39,277 nucleotides of DNA. Origin: an uncultured Clostridia bacterium. GTDB taxonomy: Bacteria; Bacillota; Clostridia; Oscillospirales; CAG-272. The DNA lies in assembly GCA_944381095.1 (NCBI GenBank), contig CALWJW010000010.1:1-39277 (forward strand), written 5' to 3'. A program made the translations under genes and the position numbers. The notes under the pieces are model-generated. The model made no database searches. It was given only the letters and a program-made list of their open reading frames with translations, and was not told where the DNA came from. Shown piece after piece: positions 6,932 through 17,560 of the stretch. How positions within the stretch are numbered: position 1 is the first letter of the stretch; every line of letters starts with the position of its first letter.

Positions 6932-9900
6932 TCAGATTTCTATGCTCCTTGCCGCACTGAACGAATATATCACGGTACGGCTGACTTTTTGACCGGTTAT
7001 CATTTCAAGAGCGGTTTTATAGTAAGTCAGCTGAGCATTATGCCTGTTTACGAAAAACTCGTTTTCTTTTTCGGCATTTCCTTTTACCTCTAAAGGTATA
7101 AAATCGGTTTTATAGTCAACGATGGTTATATTGCCGGTTCGGTTTCTGAAATAACAGTCAACAACTCCCTGCACAAAAACGCTTTCATTCTCAAGCTGCT
7201 TCTTTTTTTCAGCGTCTTTTGTGAACATCGACGCCGGCAGCTTCACATTAAAACGGTACTCACGTTCCAAGGTTTCAGCCGCTCTCATTTCACGGTAAAT
7301 CTCCGACCGGAAAAACTTTTCTGCCGCTTTTCTGTCTGTCAGAGCCGCAAAGGTTTCTGTGATGTAACGTTTTTTCAGAAGTCTTTCAAGCTCATATTCA
7401 ACCCCGTATTTTTCCACATTTGTAAAGTCACAGAACTGCATGAACACATGCGTCGCGGTTCCTTTCAGCGCTGCCTCGTTTTCTTTTTCACCGCTGATGA
7501 ATTCCGGAATTTTCAGTTCGGACAAATTATCCTTATCAGACACCGAATCCCCTTCCGGGAATATATTGTCAAGCGCAACCTTATTTGCCGTAATTTCTCT
7601 TCCGGCTTCCGAAGCAAAATCAGCTTCCGGACCTTCGGATTTCAGTCCGGATATTTTTTTGCTGTCGATTGCTGTCTGCCGGTAATTATCGGCGGGACTT
7701 ACGGTCAGAGCAGCCTGACTTTTCACCCCTGCAAATCGTTCGGTATCATCGGGAAAAACAAAACTGCTTTCCTCACCGAGACGTAAAAACGAATCGGAGT
7801 ATGATTCAGCGTCAAGAATGTCCGGGGTTAAATTGGAAACGGCGATTTTTGACGGCAGTGTTATCATATAAGAATACGGATATTCAAATTCAATCCTGTC
7901 GCACAATTCTTTATACAGTTTTTCGCTGTCAGCCTGGTTGCCGTCATAAACAATTGATTCTGCATTACCATCAGATTTTTTACCGGCTTCGAGTTCCATC
8001 CGATCGGAATCTATGATTTTATATCTTACCGGTATATCAGTTTTTGCCGAGACCGCCGTCAGTATCCATTTTATGTAGTCATTACCGTCAAGAAATACGT
8101 ACGGATGGACAAACATCGCTTTCATGCGGCAACCGGTTACCATATCTTCAAATTTTTCTGCTGACGAATAGATATACAGTTCTTTTTTCGCTCTGGTAAG
8201 CGCAACATAAAGCAACCGCATTTCTTCCTCTTTCTGACTTAGTTCAGCCTTTGCGGAAAGCGCAGCGCGATACAGTGTGTTGGTTGCCGAAAGTCCTGTT
8301 TTATCCTTGATACGCATTCCGAAACCGATTTCCGGGTCAAACAACAAATTATTTTTAGTGTCATCACTGTTGAATCTTGAAGCTGTTCCGCAAAGAAAAC
8401 AGTACTGAAATTCAAGTCCCTTCGCGGCATGCACTGACATTATCTTAACTCCTGTACCCTTGCCTTTCGCAATATCCGGCGATGAGCCCGTTTCAGTCAG
8501 CATTCTGATCCTCTCAATTAAGGAATACAAACTTCCGTTCCCGTTTTCACTTACATTGACGGCAAATTCATAAAATGACACAAGGTTTTCCTTTACCTGA
8601 TTGCCTGCGGATTCAGTTATAGCTTCGTCATCTCCAAGTAAAGAAAACAGTGATGTTTCTGAATACAGCTTCCATATGACTTTTTCAATGGGATATTTCA
8701 GACAGTAGCTGCGCATTCTCGTAATAAAATCGATAAAGCGCATACCTTTTTCAAAGTTGTTTGACAGTGTGTATTCTTCAAGCGCCTCGTACAGCGAATC
8801 AGAATCCTTCTTGAAAATCCTTATCGCTATCAGCTCACTGAGTGTTACCCCGAATACCTGACTTTTCAGTGCTCCGGCAAGAAAAATATCTCTGTTGGGA
8901 TTATCACATACGTTAAGGAGACATAAGACAAGCTGAATTTCCGGAGTATCGAACAGTTTTTCGGTTTTGCCCGAAAAAACAGGTATTCCTCTTTTTTTCA
9001 AAGCCTTTTCAAAATGAACCGCTTTATCCTTCGGACTACGGAGTAAAATTGTCATTTCTTTCGGGTCTGCGCCGTTTTTACAAAGCCGATATATTTTTTC
9101 CGCCACCGCCTCTGCTTCAATTACGATCGGTTTATCCTTTTCTTCTCCGTCATCCTTTTTTGACGGAGATACGTTGATTATTTCAACGAATGAGTCTGAT
9201 GATTTCTCGCCCAGGTGAAATCTGAGTCTGTCTTCCTTCGAATAAGGAATTCTGAAATCGTAGAGACTGTTTTCCGGACTGTAAAACATTGCGTCGGTGA
9301 CAACATTTGCAAAATCGGTAATATGCTTCTGTGACCGGAAGTTGTCAGAAAGGAAAATCGCAAAATCATTGCTTGATTTATTTTGATTTGAGTCATTTAT
9401 TGCTGTAAAATTTGCTTTTTTATTGATCCTGCTATTAACGCACCGGCTCGATTCGGAAGAATCGGTCAAATCCCCGGATATATTCAGTGCGTCTGTCCAT
9501 CCGGAAAAATTTACACTCTGATAGGGTTCGTTTACGGATTCTGACGCAGTTTTTTCCTCACTCTGAGTCTGACCACAACCTTCCTCTCCGATTTCGTTGA
9601 ATTTATTGAATTTCCTCTTATACTCAGAAAAAATTTCCGGAACTGCGCCTCTGAAATTATATATGCTCTGTTTTATGTCACCTACCATGAATACAGGGCA
9701 CCTTATCCCCAATGCCGAAAATATTTTATTTTGAAGTGGGTTTACATCCTGAAATTCATCAATAAAAATCTCTTCGTAGGCTGAAGATATTTTTTCACCC
9801 AGCGCAGAAACACTGCCGTCACTTTCGTAAAGCAGTCTGAGCGCCATGTGTTCAAGATCGTTATAATCAAGCATATATTTTTTAAGTTTGGCTTCAGAAT

Positions 9901-11014
9901 ATCTTCTGTCAAATTCTTTCAGAAACCTGATCATCTTTCCGGATATATCCGATGTCATCATCCCCAGATTCTTTATTTCTTCGTCACTGAATCCGAAAAA
10001 TCTGCCTATATATTCTTTTTTACATTCTGTGATGAATTCTCTCAGGCTTGCTCTGTAAAATTCACACAACTCATCCTTATCCTTTATCACTACACGAGGT
10101 AATTCATGCATCGAGCGTATAGCTTCGCTTAACTCACGATAGTTGCCGTATTTGGCACAATTCTCTGTTTTTTCAATATAACTTATAAATGTTCTGAAAA
10201 TTTCTCCGAATTTTTTACCGTATATATCGGATCTCATTATTTCAGAATAGCCATCTTCCAGCAATTTTTTGTAATAATCGATGAATATCAGCAATTTATT
10301 TCTTATGATCTTGAAAAACTCAGTATCTCCTATGCTACCGTTCTCGTCAAGATAAATGAACCTTTTTTCGGATATATCCGGATAATTTCTCATTTTATCA
10401 TATATTTCCAGGAACATCTCGGTCAAAGAATCATCCAGCCCTGAAACGAAATTGTCACAAAAATCTGAAAAATCCGGTATATGTTCAAAAAGTCCGCCGT
10501 AACATTCCTCTATAAAATTGTCCATCACCTGTTTTTTCAGCAATGTCGCCGCCGTTTCGTCTGATATTCTTACAGAGGACGGTAGCCCGAGTATCTGAAA
10601 ATTCTTTTTTACAAGTGAATAACAAAACGCGTGTATTGTTGTGATCTGTGCCGAAGGCAATTTAAGCAGCTGATTTCTCAGATTTTTGTTTCCCGGATGT
10701 TCGCTGACCGCTCTGCTTAGTTTTTGCGTTATCTTCTGTCTGAGCTGCAAAGCCGCTTCCTTCGTGAAAGTAACTATCAAAAGCGCGGAAACATCTCCTT
10801 CACCGCTGAGTATGCGCCTGATTATTCTTTCAGTCAGTACCGTTGATTTTCCGGACCCTGCCGCCGCTGATACCAATATTCTGTCTGCCTTTACGTTTAT
10901 TGCCGCCGTCTGTGACTTAGTCCAGTTAACCGAGCTGTCTTTTCCATGATTTGTTTCAGAAGTCACTCTGTCTTTTTTTTCTGACGCCATTACATTTTCA
11001 TTTGCATCCATCAT
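6932..11014 (-). CDS. addA: ATP-dependent helicase/nuclease subunit A (AddA)
   Basis: This is the 3'-5' UvrD-like helicase and nuclease subunit of AddAB, which resects double-strand breaks for RecA. Visible motifs are the Q motif WTKSQTAAI (31-39), Walker A AAGSGKST (51-58), FTKEAA, Walker B FIDEFQD (417-423), GDIKQSIYNFRG, SDNFRS and the helicase VMSVHAAKGLEF-type segment near the middle. The C-terminal nuclease domain has GTATHVFMQF and VDYKTD. At 1360 residues it is longer than the roughly 1200-1250 usual for AddA. Two hydrophilic stretches explain this: a Ser/Asn-rich insertion at about 476-550 between the EIFSEYKRKF and FLSDNFRS segments, and a long acidic linker before the nuclease domain. 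AAAGGAG precedes the start, 17 nt after addB. Confidence 0.97.
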   Translation of the reverse strand: MMDANENVMASEKKDRVTSETNHGKDSSVNWTKSQTAAINVKADRILVSAAAGSGKSTVLTERIIRRILSGEGDVSALLIVTFTKEAALQLRQKITQKLSRAVSEHPGNKNLRNQLLKLPSAQITTIHAFCYSLVKKNFQILGLPSSVRISDETAATLLKKQVMDNFIEECYGGLFEHIPDFSDFCDNFVSGLDDSLTEMFLEIYDKMRNYPDISEKRFIYLDENGSIGDTEFFKIIRNKLLIFIDYYKKLLEDGYSEIMRSDIYGKKFGEIFRTFISYIEKTENCAKYGNYRELSEAIRSMHELPRVVIKDKDELCEFYRASLREFITECKKEYIGRFFGFSDEEIKNLGMMTSDISGKMIRFLKEFDRRYSEAKLKKYMLDYNDLEHMALRLLYESDGSVSALGEKISSAYEEIFIDEFQDVNPLQNKIFSALGIRCPVFMVGDIKQSIYNFRGAVPEIFSEYKRKFNKFNEIGEEGCGQTQSEEKTASESVNEPYQSVNFSGWTDALNISGDLTDSSESSRCVNSRINKKANFTAINDSNQNKSSNDFAIFLSDNFRSQKHITDFANVVTDAMFYSPENSLYDFRIPYSKEDRLRFHLGEKSSDSFVEIINVSPSKKDDGEEKDKPIVIEAEAVAEKIYRLCKNGADPKEMTILLRSPKDKAVHFEKALKKRGIPVFSGKTEKLFDTPEIQLVLCLLNVCDNPNRDIFLAGALKSQVFGVTLSELIAIRIFKKDSDSLYEALEEYTLSNNFEKGMRFIDFITRMRSYCLKYPIEKVIWKLYSETSLFSLLGDDEAITESAGNQVKENLVSFYEFAVNVSENGNGSLYSLIERIRMLTETGSSPDIAKGKGTGVKIMSVHAAKGLEFQYCFLCGTASRFNSDDTKNNLLFDPEIGFGMRIKDKTGLSATNTLYRAALSAKAELSQKEEEMRLLYVALTRAKKELYIYSSAEKFEDMVTGCRMKAMFVHPYVFLDGNDYIKWILTAVSAKTDIPVRYKIIDSDRMELEAGKKSDGNAESIVYDGNQADSEKLYKELCDRIEFEYPYSYMITLPSKIAVSNLTPDILDAESYSDSFLRLGEESSFVFPDDTERFAGVKSQAALTVSPADNYRQTAIDSKKISGLKSEGPEADFASEAGREITANKVALDNIFPEGDSVSDKDNLSELKIPEFISGEKENEAALKGTATHVFMQFCDFTNVEKYGVEYELERLLKKRYITETFAALTDRKAAEKFFRSEIYREMRAAETLEREYRFNVKLPASMFTKDAEKKKQLENESVFVQGVVDCYFRNRTGNITIVDYKTDFIPLEVKGNAEKENEFFVNRHNAQLTYYKTALEMITGQKVSRTVIYSFSAARSIEI

Positions 11015-11030
11015 CCGGACAAAGCTCCTT

Positions 11031-14000
11031 TCATAACTTCATGCTTCGGCATACAGGGTACATTTTACAATATCTGCAAGGATTAACCGACAATTTACTG
11101 TTAGGTTTCGCACAGGCTGTGCCGTTTTTCATATTTTCTACTATTCTGCTGAGCGCACCGGTTATCACATCGTAGATTTCGGTAAAGTCATTATCGCTCG
11201 CAAGTGCGGAATTACCGGTGATATTGCCGTCTTTTGTCATCTTTACCGGAATATATTTTCCTTCAAGTCCGTTCTCCATTGCCTGCAATACTCTTCGGTC
11301 ACTGTTGAATATTCCGGATCGGACGAGACTTTTTTCCGCTGATCCTTTCGATTCATTTTCATCCAGCGGAAACGGTGATTTTTCAACACTCAGTTTTACC
11401 GGTTGATACATTACTCCGCCCGGCTTGATCTTATCCCCGTAATCTGCGCCGATCCCGCGCAGAAAACCCGGATTACGGTTTTCAAGCAAAGCATACATAT
11501 ACAGCAGCATCTGCATATCAATACCTTCGCTGAGCTTATCGAGACTGTGTTTTACCGAACCGGATTTGTAATCAACCACTCTCAGGAAGACTTCCGGCTT
11601 ACTTCGGTAAACATCCACTCTGTCTACCTTTCCGACAATCACCGCTTCACTTCCGTCATTCAGTCGGACAACTAATGGATCCGCCTTTTCGCCACCGATT
11701 TCAAGTTCAAAAAACGCAGGCACAAAACTGCCGCAGTCAAGTTCTTCTATTGTATTGCGGAGTACGAATACTGCCGTACGTCTCAACCTTTCGGTGAGTG
11801 CTTCAAATCTTTTATCCGGCATTCTGCCTTCTTCACCCAGCAACGGTCTCAGTATTTTTTCCGTTACCCTTTTTACCGTTTTTTCAAGATCCTTTTTTTC
11901 ACCGTCATCAGCTGTGCCGTAATACTCCCGGACAGATATTTCAAGTATACTGTGGATGTATCTTCCTATTTCGGAGTATTTGAAATATGAGTATCTGCGT
12001 TCTTGCAGTTTCAGAATGTGTTTGCAATAGTACAAAAAAGGACACCTGACATAATCATCTATCCTCGAACTTGTAAGAACTACTCTTTTGCCGGCAAGTC
12101 TTTGAGCCGTATCTTTATCCAGTTCAAGACTTTCATTACTTTTTTCCGGATAGCTTCCGCTCGTTCCGAACTTTTCGGAAAAGTATCCGTAAACCTCACC
12201 TTCACCGGCTCTTTTCAGTGAAAAAAGCGATTGTCTGAGAGTTTCAGCGGTCTGTATATGAAAATACTTATCAAAGTCATCCGGATAAACTTTGACTTTA
12301 TTGCCCGGGAAAAGCCTTGCAAGTCCGTTGAAGCCTACTGACGCATTCAGTTCACCGCCTTGATAACAAGCAGTTGCTGTGAGACTTTGTTCTGCACTTG
12401 CAGCACATCTGAGAAAATAAAATAATTCTTCGTCACAGATCTCTTCGGAATTCTGCGACAAATCTATCCCGTACCCGGTTAACATTTTTATTTCCTTATC
12501 GGAAAAAAAACGATTTTCCTCAGGCGCCGCCGGAAAAATCCCTTCCTCGCAGTCCGCCAGATAAATATGCTTTTTACCGCTCAGCCTTACCGTTTTTGCA
12601 TCCCCGAAGGTCACCGCATCCGAGCCCTCCGGGATTCTTCCGTAATCTGTACTTTTTGCTGCCATTCTGAGTACTGTCGCCATGATTACGGCGTTTCCGT
12701 GTATATCACCGACAGTATCGTTTATTGACTGTAACATATCCATAAGAGTGTTATAAGCGGTTATCTCTTCACGTCCGGCTTTTTCTCTTATTATTTCATG
12801 CATACCCGATTTTTTCATGAACCCATACAGACTTTTACAGCATTCACAAATACCGGCTGAACGTATATCTTCTGCCAGTGAAATTATCGGTGCAGTTATA
12901 CGCTTTTTTGTATTATTTATCTTTTCGAGCAGAGCAGCCGCTTTCTCGTCAAAACGCTCTGAATATCCGTTCGGGTTCATCGACCAGTCATCTGCGGTCC
13001 ACTGTTTTTTCCCGCTGATGTTCCAGAGCGAAACATATTTTTCCAGCGCATCGGTTTCCGCATCGGAAACCGGACAGAATCCCGACTTTATGTATGCAAA
13101 TATATCCTCGCTGTTATAACCGTCGGATATGATATCCAGGACAGATATAAGAGTTTTGAACAAAGGTGAATCCGACAGCGGTATTCTTCCGGAATTGAAA
13201 ACCGGAATTCCGTATCGTTCAAAAACCGCCTCGGTCGTTCCTCTGTAAAGATCTTTGTTTCTGCTTACTACCGCAATATCCCTGTATCTCAGCCCGTTTC
13301 TGACACGTCTGCATATATCCGCCGCTATAAACTCTGCCTGGGAATAAGAATTTTTGCATGCAACAAGCTCAACACTCTCACATGGTTCACTTACATTTGA
13401 ATGATGAGAAAAATCAAAAATATTTTCAGCTATGTAAGGAAAAACAGGGTTTACAGGAACTGATTTTCCGTCTGCGTATTGCTCATTTACCGCAACTCCG
13501 TATTTTTTTGCAACAGATCTAAGTATCCTGCCGGTTTTTTCCGAAGTAAAATATGCCGTTTTTCCGGAAACAGTCGGCTTATTAAGCGTTACCGTCACAT
13601 TACAGCTTTTTACAAGAGAATCGATTACCGATATCTCCTGATATGTAAAACCGTTAAAAGAATCAAGAAAATATTCCATATCTTTTTCAGGTCCGGAGGA
13701 TCTGTATATTTCTGCAAGACGGTTAAGGTCGTCGGATGAGTCAGAATAAATTCTTGTCAGCAGGTTATTGAAAACACTGTATATCAGCGCAATGTCCTCT
13801 ATTTTGGAACTGAATTCAATGCTTTCGCTGCTTTTAGCCGCGTTCAGAAGCCCGGCAGGAGTTACACAGGCCATTTTCAACTGTTCAAATACCCCGAGAA
13901 GTATCTCGCTCAGATGCCTGTCGTCTGAATTTCTGTAAACCTTAAGCTCGCCTGATATTTCTCTCATTGCACGGTAAACGAGAAGCACTTTACCCGCATT

Positions 14001-14258
14001 TCCGGGTTGGTTATAACATATCCCGCCGTGTTTTCTGAAAGCTATATCCGCAAGTCTTCGGAAAGAGGCAACTGTAAGATATTCCGTCGATACATTTTCC
14101 GACACAGCACGGTCGTATATTCTGCTTTCGGCTTCGACAGCTTCCTGTTCCGGTACAACAAGCGTAACTTTTTTCCCTGCGCGCAACGCATCAACTATTC
14201 CGGTGTCGCTGAGATAAGTTTTTCCGCTTCTCGGCATTCCGTAGATCAAATTCAGCAT
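11031..14258 (-). CDS. addB: ATP-dependent helicase/nuclease subunit B (AddB)
   Basis: This is the second subunit of AddAB, with an inactivated helicase core and its own nuclease domain. The 1075-residue protein begins MLNLIYGMPRSGKTY, carrying the Walker A P-loop. The C-terminal nuclease motif is VVDYKSG. The iron-sulfur cluster cysteines are present: the first in RCPFLYYC and the other three in CRYCKMYPVC (C-x2-C-x5-C). I choose the start at 14258 because AGGAG lies 6 nt upstream and the P-loop starts at residue 8 as in other AddB proteins; an upstream frame to 14324 adds 22 residues with no support. addA follows after 17 nt. As is usual, addB precedes addA. Confidence 0.96.
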   Translation of the reverse strand: MLNLIYGMPRSGKTYLSDTGIVDALRAGKKVTLVVPEQEAVEAESRIYDRAVSENVSTEYLTVASFRRLADIAFRKHGGICYNQPGNAGKVLLVYRAMREISGELKVYRNSDDRHLSEILLGVFEQLKMACVTPAGLLNAAKSSESIEFSSKIEDIALIYSVFNNLLTRIYSDSSDDLNRLAEIYRSSGPEKDMEYFLDSFNGFTYQEISVIDSLVKSCNVTVTLNKPTVSGKTAYFTSEKTGRILRSVAKKYGVAVNEQYADGKSVPVNPVFPYIAENIFDFSHHSNVSEPCESVELVACKNSYSQAEFIAADICRRVRNGLRYRDIAVVSRNKDLYRGTTEAVFERYGIPVFNSGRIPLSDSPLFKTLISVLDIISDGYNSEDIFAYIKSGFCPVSDAETDALEKYVSLWNISGKKQWTADDWSMNPNGYSERFDEKAAALLEKINNTKKRITAPIISLAEDIRSAGICECCKSLYGFMKKSGMHEIIREKAGREEITAYNTLMDMLQSINDTVGDIHGNAVIMATVLRMAAKSTDYGRIPEGSDAVTFGDAKTVRLSGKKHIYLADCEEGIFPAAPEENRFFSDKEIKMLTGYGIDLSQNSEEICDEELFYFLRCAASAEQSLTATACYQGGELNASVGFNGLARLFPGNKVKVYPDDFDKYFHIQTAETLRQSLFSLKRAGEGEVYGYFSEKFGTSGSYPEKSNESLELDKDTAQRLAGKRVVLTSSRIDDYVRCPFLYYCKHILKLQERRYSYFKYSEIGRYIHSILEISVREYYGTADDGEKKDLEKTVKRVTEKILRPLLGEEGRMPDKRFEALTERLRRTAVFVLRNTIEELDCGSFVPAFFELEIGGEKADPLVVRLNDGSEAVIVGKVDRVDVYRSKPEVFLRVVDYKSGSVKHSLDKLSEGIDMQMLLYMYALLENRNPGFLRGIGADYGDKIKPGGVMYQPVKLSVEKSPFPLDENESKGSAEKSLVRSGIFNSDRRVLQAMENGLEGKYIPVKMTKDGNITGNSALASDNDFTEIYDVITGALSRIVENMKNGTACAKPNSKLSVNPCRYCKMYPVCRSMKL

Positions 14259-14518
14259 CAGATACTCCTTTTTATGTGTATTAACCGCATCTGAAAATCG
14301 GTTAACGTCAAAGCAGCCACACACCCTCGGTATTACTGCTGCATTTACCGCTGTTTACCTGGTTATTTCTTTATTTTTCAGAACAATCTGAACCCGTGTT
14401 ACGCCCGGCTGTCGGTTAATTCCGTTGTAAGTTTTCAGTGACAAACATTTCGGGAATTTTTATTTACCGGGTGTTTTATTATGACATCCCTCCGGATTAA
14501 ACAGCGGTCACAGGTTTT

Positions 14519-15631
14519 TTATTTCAGAAAAACTTCCTTTATTGCTTCAAGATATCCGTAACCGTACAGGTCATCCGGTTCAAGATAACTTGTTTCCGTC
14601 CATTCGTTCCAGGAATTGACTGTTATCAGCTTAGGTCTCTCAGGGTGACGGTCGATGTATGCTTTCGCTTTTTCAAGTGCGACCCTGAAATTTTCCGGAG
14701 TATTATTCCTTACTATCCCCGGGCGGAAGCCTTTGAACCTCGGGTTGTTGTCCCAACCGCAGGAAACATGAGGAAAATAAGGGATACTGTAATCTTCGTC
14801 GGTCTTTTCCCACATTTTCTCTATATCTTTAACTATCTCACGGTAATCCCTGTCTATATCCGTTACGTGCACGAACTGGTAATGCGTAAAGCTGTCAAGC
14901 GAAAGCTTTGTTATCAGCTCCGATACATCGGCTGTGCACTTTCCGTCAACTCCGCTCAGATTCAATGTTCCGGATCCCCTGCCGGTAAACTGTATATGAA
15001 GTCCCGGAAATCCCAGTGATTTTACATATTCCCGGAACTCTTTTAGCATCGTTGCCGCTGTTTCAATGCTTCCCATCCCCTCGATAAAGGTGGCAAGTTC
15101 GTAGATCATGAACACCGGACAGCCGTCTATTTTGTAATAATTCTCTTCGGTGAAGTATTTCTTTGCCAGTCTGCGGTACATAATTTCAAACTGTTCTGGC
15201 ACCACCGCCCCTTTCCATATCACCGTACTTCCCACTTCCGTATCGGAAAGCTCCTTGTTCCAGAGATGATTTGCGTCATGATTTGCCCACATCAGATAAA
15301 ACTTCATTTTGTTTTTATTTGACGCTTTAAGAAACCCGTCATTTAAGCAGTTTTCAAGAAAAGGTCTGTTATCATACCAGTACCAATCGTAAATGAATAC
15401 ATTCACGCCGTGCGATACTGCCGCTTCTATCTCCATTTCCATTACTTTGGGATCCGCCTCGTTGACGTATCCCCATAACGGTTTGCGCGGCCATGAATGT
15501 CCCGGAAATTTTGCCGTCGCAGATTTTACGGTCTGCCATTCACCGTAGCCTTCTTTCCAGAACATCCGGCTCCTTGGCTCATCGCCGGTGTATGACGGCC
15601 AGACGTAAGCTGCAATATCATATTTAATCAT
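14519..15631 (-). CDS. WbsX-like / GH99-like domain protein (putative polysaccharide-active enzyme)
   Basis: The 370-residue protein matches the WbsX family (PF14307-like), which has a TIM-barrel fold related to GH99 and usually occurs near polysaccharide synthesis genes or sugar-utilisation loci. Marks I recognise are the N-terminal IAAYVWPSYTGDE segment, EMEIEAAVSHGVNVFIYDWYW, and the C-terminal TVNSWNEWTETSYLEPD motif that is diagnostic for the family. There is no signal peptide, so it is cytoplasmic. The start at 15631 is supported by GAGG 7 nt upstream; that GAGG lies inside an alternative frame starting at 15649. It stands alone between addB and the ABC exporter, so neighbours give no clue to the substrate. 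Confidence 0.82.
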   Translation of the reverse strand: MIKYDIAAYVWPSYTGDEPRSRMFWKEGYGEWQTVKSATAKFPGHSWPRKPLWGYVNEADPKVMEMEIEAAVSHGVNVFIYDWYWYDNRPFLENCLNDGFLKASNKNKMKFYLMWANHDANHLWNKELSDTEVGSTVIWKGAVVPEQFEIMYRRLAKKYFTEENYYKIDGCPVFMIYELATFIEGMGSIETAATMLKEFREYVKSLGFPGLHIQFTGRGSGTLNLSGVDGKCTADVSELITKLSLDSFTHYQFVHVTDIDRDYREIVKDIEKMWEKTDEDYSIPYFPHVSCGWDNNPRFKGFRPGIVRNNTPENFRVALEKAKAYIDRHPERPKLITVNSWNEWTETSYLEPDDLYGYGYLEAIKEVFLK

Positions 15632-15729
15632 AGCGTATCCTCTTTTCATAAATTTACCGGCGACTAAGCCGTGATGATTTTCTGAATGTTACCGAACAGC
15701 AGAACTTTACTTAATGTACATCCGGTTTT

Positions 15730-17538
15730 TCAGTGTTTTGCCAGTCCGGCGTTGTAAAGTTCGCAGTAGAAGCCCCCGAGCTTCATAAGTGAATCATGAT
15801 TTCCTTTTTCGATGATATTCCCGTCTTTCATAACGAGTATGATATCCGCTGAACGTATTGTCGAAAGCCTGTGGGCTACTATGAAGGACGTCCTTCCTTC
15901 CATTATCCTGTTGAATGCGTCCTGTATCCTCATTTCGGTTCTGGTGTCTATTGAGGAAGTCGCCTCATCCAGTATCAGCATAGGCGGAAGCGCAAGCATC
16001 ACCCTTGTTATACATAACAGCTGCTTCTGCCCCTGTGAAAGATTTCCGCCGTCTTCTCCGATAAGCGTATCGTATCCGTCCGGAAGACGTTTAATAAAAC
16101 TGTGCGCATGAGAAGCTTTTGCCGCCGCTATTATTTCTTCGTCTGTCGCAAAGGGCTTTCCTATCAGAATATTTTCTTTTATCGTCCCTCTCTTTATCCA
16201 GGTTTCCTGCAACACCATGCCGTAGCAGCTCCTCAGGCTTTTTCGCGTAACATCACGTATGTCGGCTTTTTCTTCTTTTCCGCTCTCAGTGACGTAACCT
16301 ATATTCACAGAGCCCGAGCACACGTCATAAAACCTCATTATCAGGTTTATAAGAGTAGTTTTTCCGCAACCCGTCGGACCTACTATCGCGACTTTTTTGC
16401 CGCTGTCCACCGAAAGCGAAAGATTTTGTATAAGCTTTCTGTCCGGTGTGTACGAAAAGCTGACATCGTCAAAAATAACTTCTCCACTCGGTTTTTTTAC
16501 CTCAACCGAATCTTCACCGTCGGCAACCTCGGGCTCTGCGTGTATAAGCTCAAATATTCTTTCGGCGCACGCAAGTGAATTCTGAAGTTCGGTAAATACT
16601 CCGGAAATTTCGTTGAAAGGCTTGGTATACTGATTGGCATAACTCAGTAGCGTAGCAAGGCTTCCGACCGTTATTCCGGAAAAAAACAGATCAAGACCGT
16701 TTCCGAAACCCATCACCGAAAGCGCTCCCACTACCGCTACTGCGGCATATACAATGCTGTTTACAAAACGTGTGCATGGATTCGTCAGCGCAGAAAAGAA
16801 TATTGCTCTTATCGAATACTTTTCAAATTCCGCATTGATCTCGTCAAACGTCGCCTGTTTCTTATCTTTAAGACCGAATGCCGTGATCACATTGTGTGAA
16901 GTAATGCTTTCATCGATGAATGCCGTCTGGCGTGCATTGGTTGCCGCACGCAATGTGAACATCCTGTGCGTCTTTTTCGCTATGAAAGCCGCAACAAACA
17001 GAGAGATCGGCGTAAGCACCACAACTATGAGCGTTATTGCCGGACTTATTGTGAGCATAAAGAACAGCGTTCCCACTATTGTCAGAACTCCTGTGAAAAA
17101 CTGCGAAAATCCAAGCAAAAGCCCGTCGGCAAACTGATCGGCGTCTGATATGACACGGCTTACCGTCTCTCCTGTTGGATGTGTGTCGATATATGACAGC
17201 GGAAGAATCTCTATCTTTCCGAATGCGTCTCTCCTTATATCCCTGACCACATTATAAGTTATTTTATTGTTGATTACCCCCATCACCCACTGAGATAACG
17301 TGACCGCTATAATGCAGAAAAAGCCGAGCAAAAGTATCTTTAAGGTTTTTTCAAGATCAACCCCGCCTTTATCGGTAATGAGGTCAATAGCGTTTCCCAC
17401 AAGTTTTGGGATATACAGGGTAAGACATACGCTTATCGCACCCATAAGCAACGAAAAAGCAAAAAGAAGTTTGTATCTTCCGATATAACCTATTATTTTC
17501 GGTATCGTACCTTTTGCAATTTTGTGTCTGGTTTTCAT
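15730..17538 (-). CDS. ABC exporter half-transporter, catalytic-site subunit (BmrD/LmrD-like)
   Basis: This 602-residue type IV ABC exporter subunit has six membrane helices (about 20-320) fused to an ATPase domain. Walker A is GPTGCGKT (387-394) and Walker B is LILDEAT with catalytic E525. The switch His is H556 in IVAHRLS. The signature is altered to LSQGQ (500-504). It is therefore the member with an intact Walker B Glu and His but an atypical signature. Its partner is the gene 22 nt upstream, with the mirror-image defects. Such pairs export drugs, lipids or peptides; the cargo here is unknown. GGGAG lies about 9 nt before the ATG. Confidence 0.93.
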   Translation of the reverse strand: MKTRHKIAKGTIPKIIGYIGRYKLLFAFSLLMGAISVCLTLYIPKLVGNAIDLITDKGGVDLEKTLKILLLGFFCIIAVTLSQWVMGVINNKITYNVVRDIRRDAFGKIEILPLSYIDTHPTGETVSRVISDADQFADGLLLGFSQFFTGVLTIVGTLFFMLTISPAITLIVVVLTPISLFVAAFIAKKTHRMFTLRAATNARQTAFIDESITSHNVITAFGLKDKKQATFDEINAEFEKYSIRAIFFSALTNPCTRFVNSIVYAAVAVVGALSVMGFGNGLDLFFSGITVGSLATLLSYANQYTKPFNEISGVFTELQNSLACAERIFELIHAEPEVADGEDSVEVKKPSGEVIFDDVSFSYTPDRKLIQNLSLSVDSGKKVAIVGPTGCGKTTLINLIMRFYDVCSGSVNIGYVTESGKEEKADIRDVTRKSLRSCYGMVLQETWIKRGTIKENILIGKPFATDEEIIAAAKASHAHSFIKRLPDGYDTLIGEDGGNLSQGQKQLLCITRVMLALPPMLILDEATSSIDTRTEMRIQDAFNRIMEGRTSFIVAHRLSTIRSADIILVMKDGNIIEKGNHDSLMKLGGFYCELYNAGLAKH

Positions 17539-17560
17539 ATTACTTCACTCCCTTCCGCCC

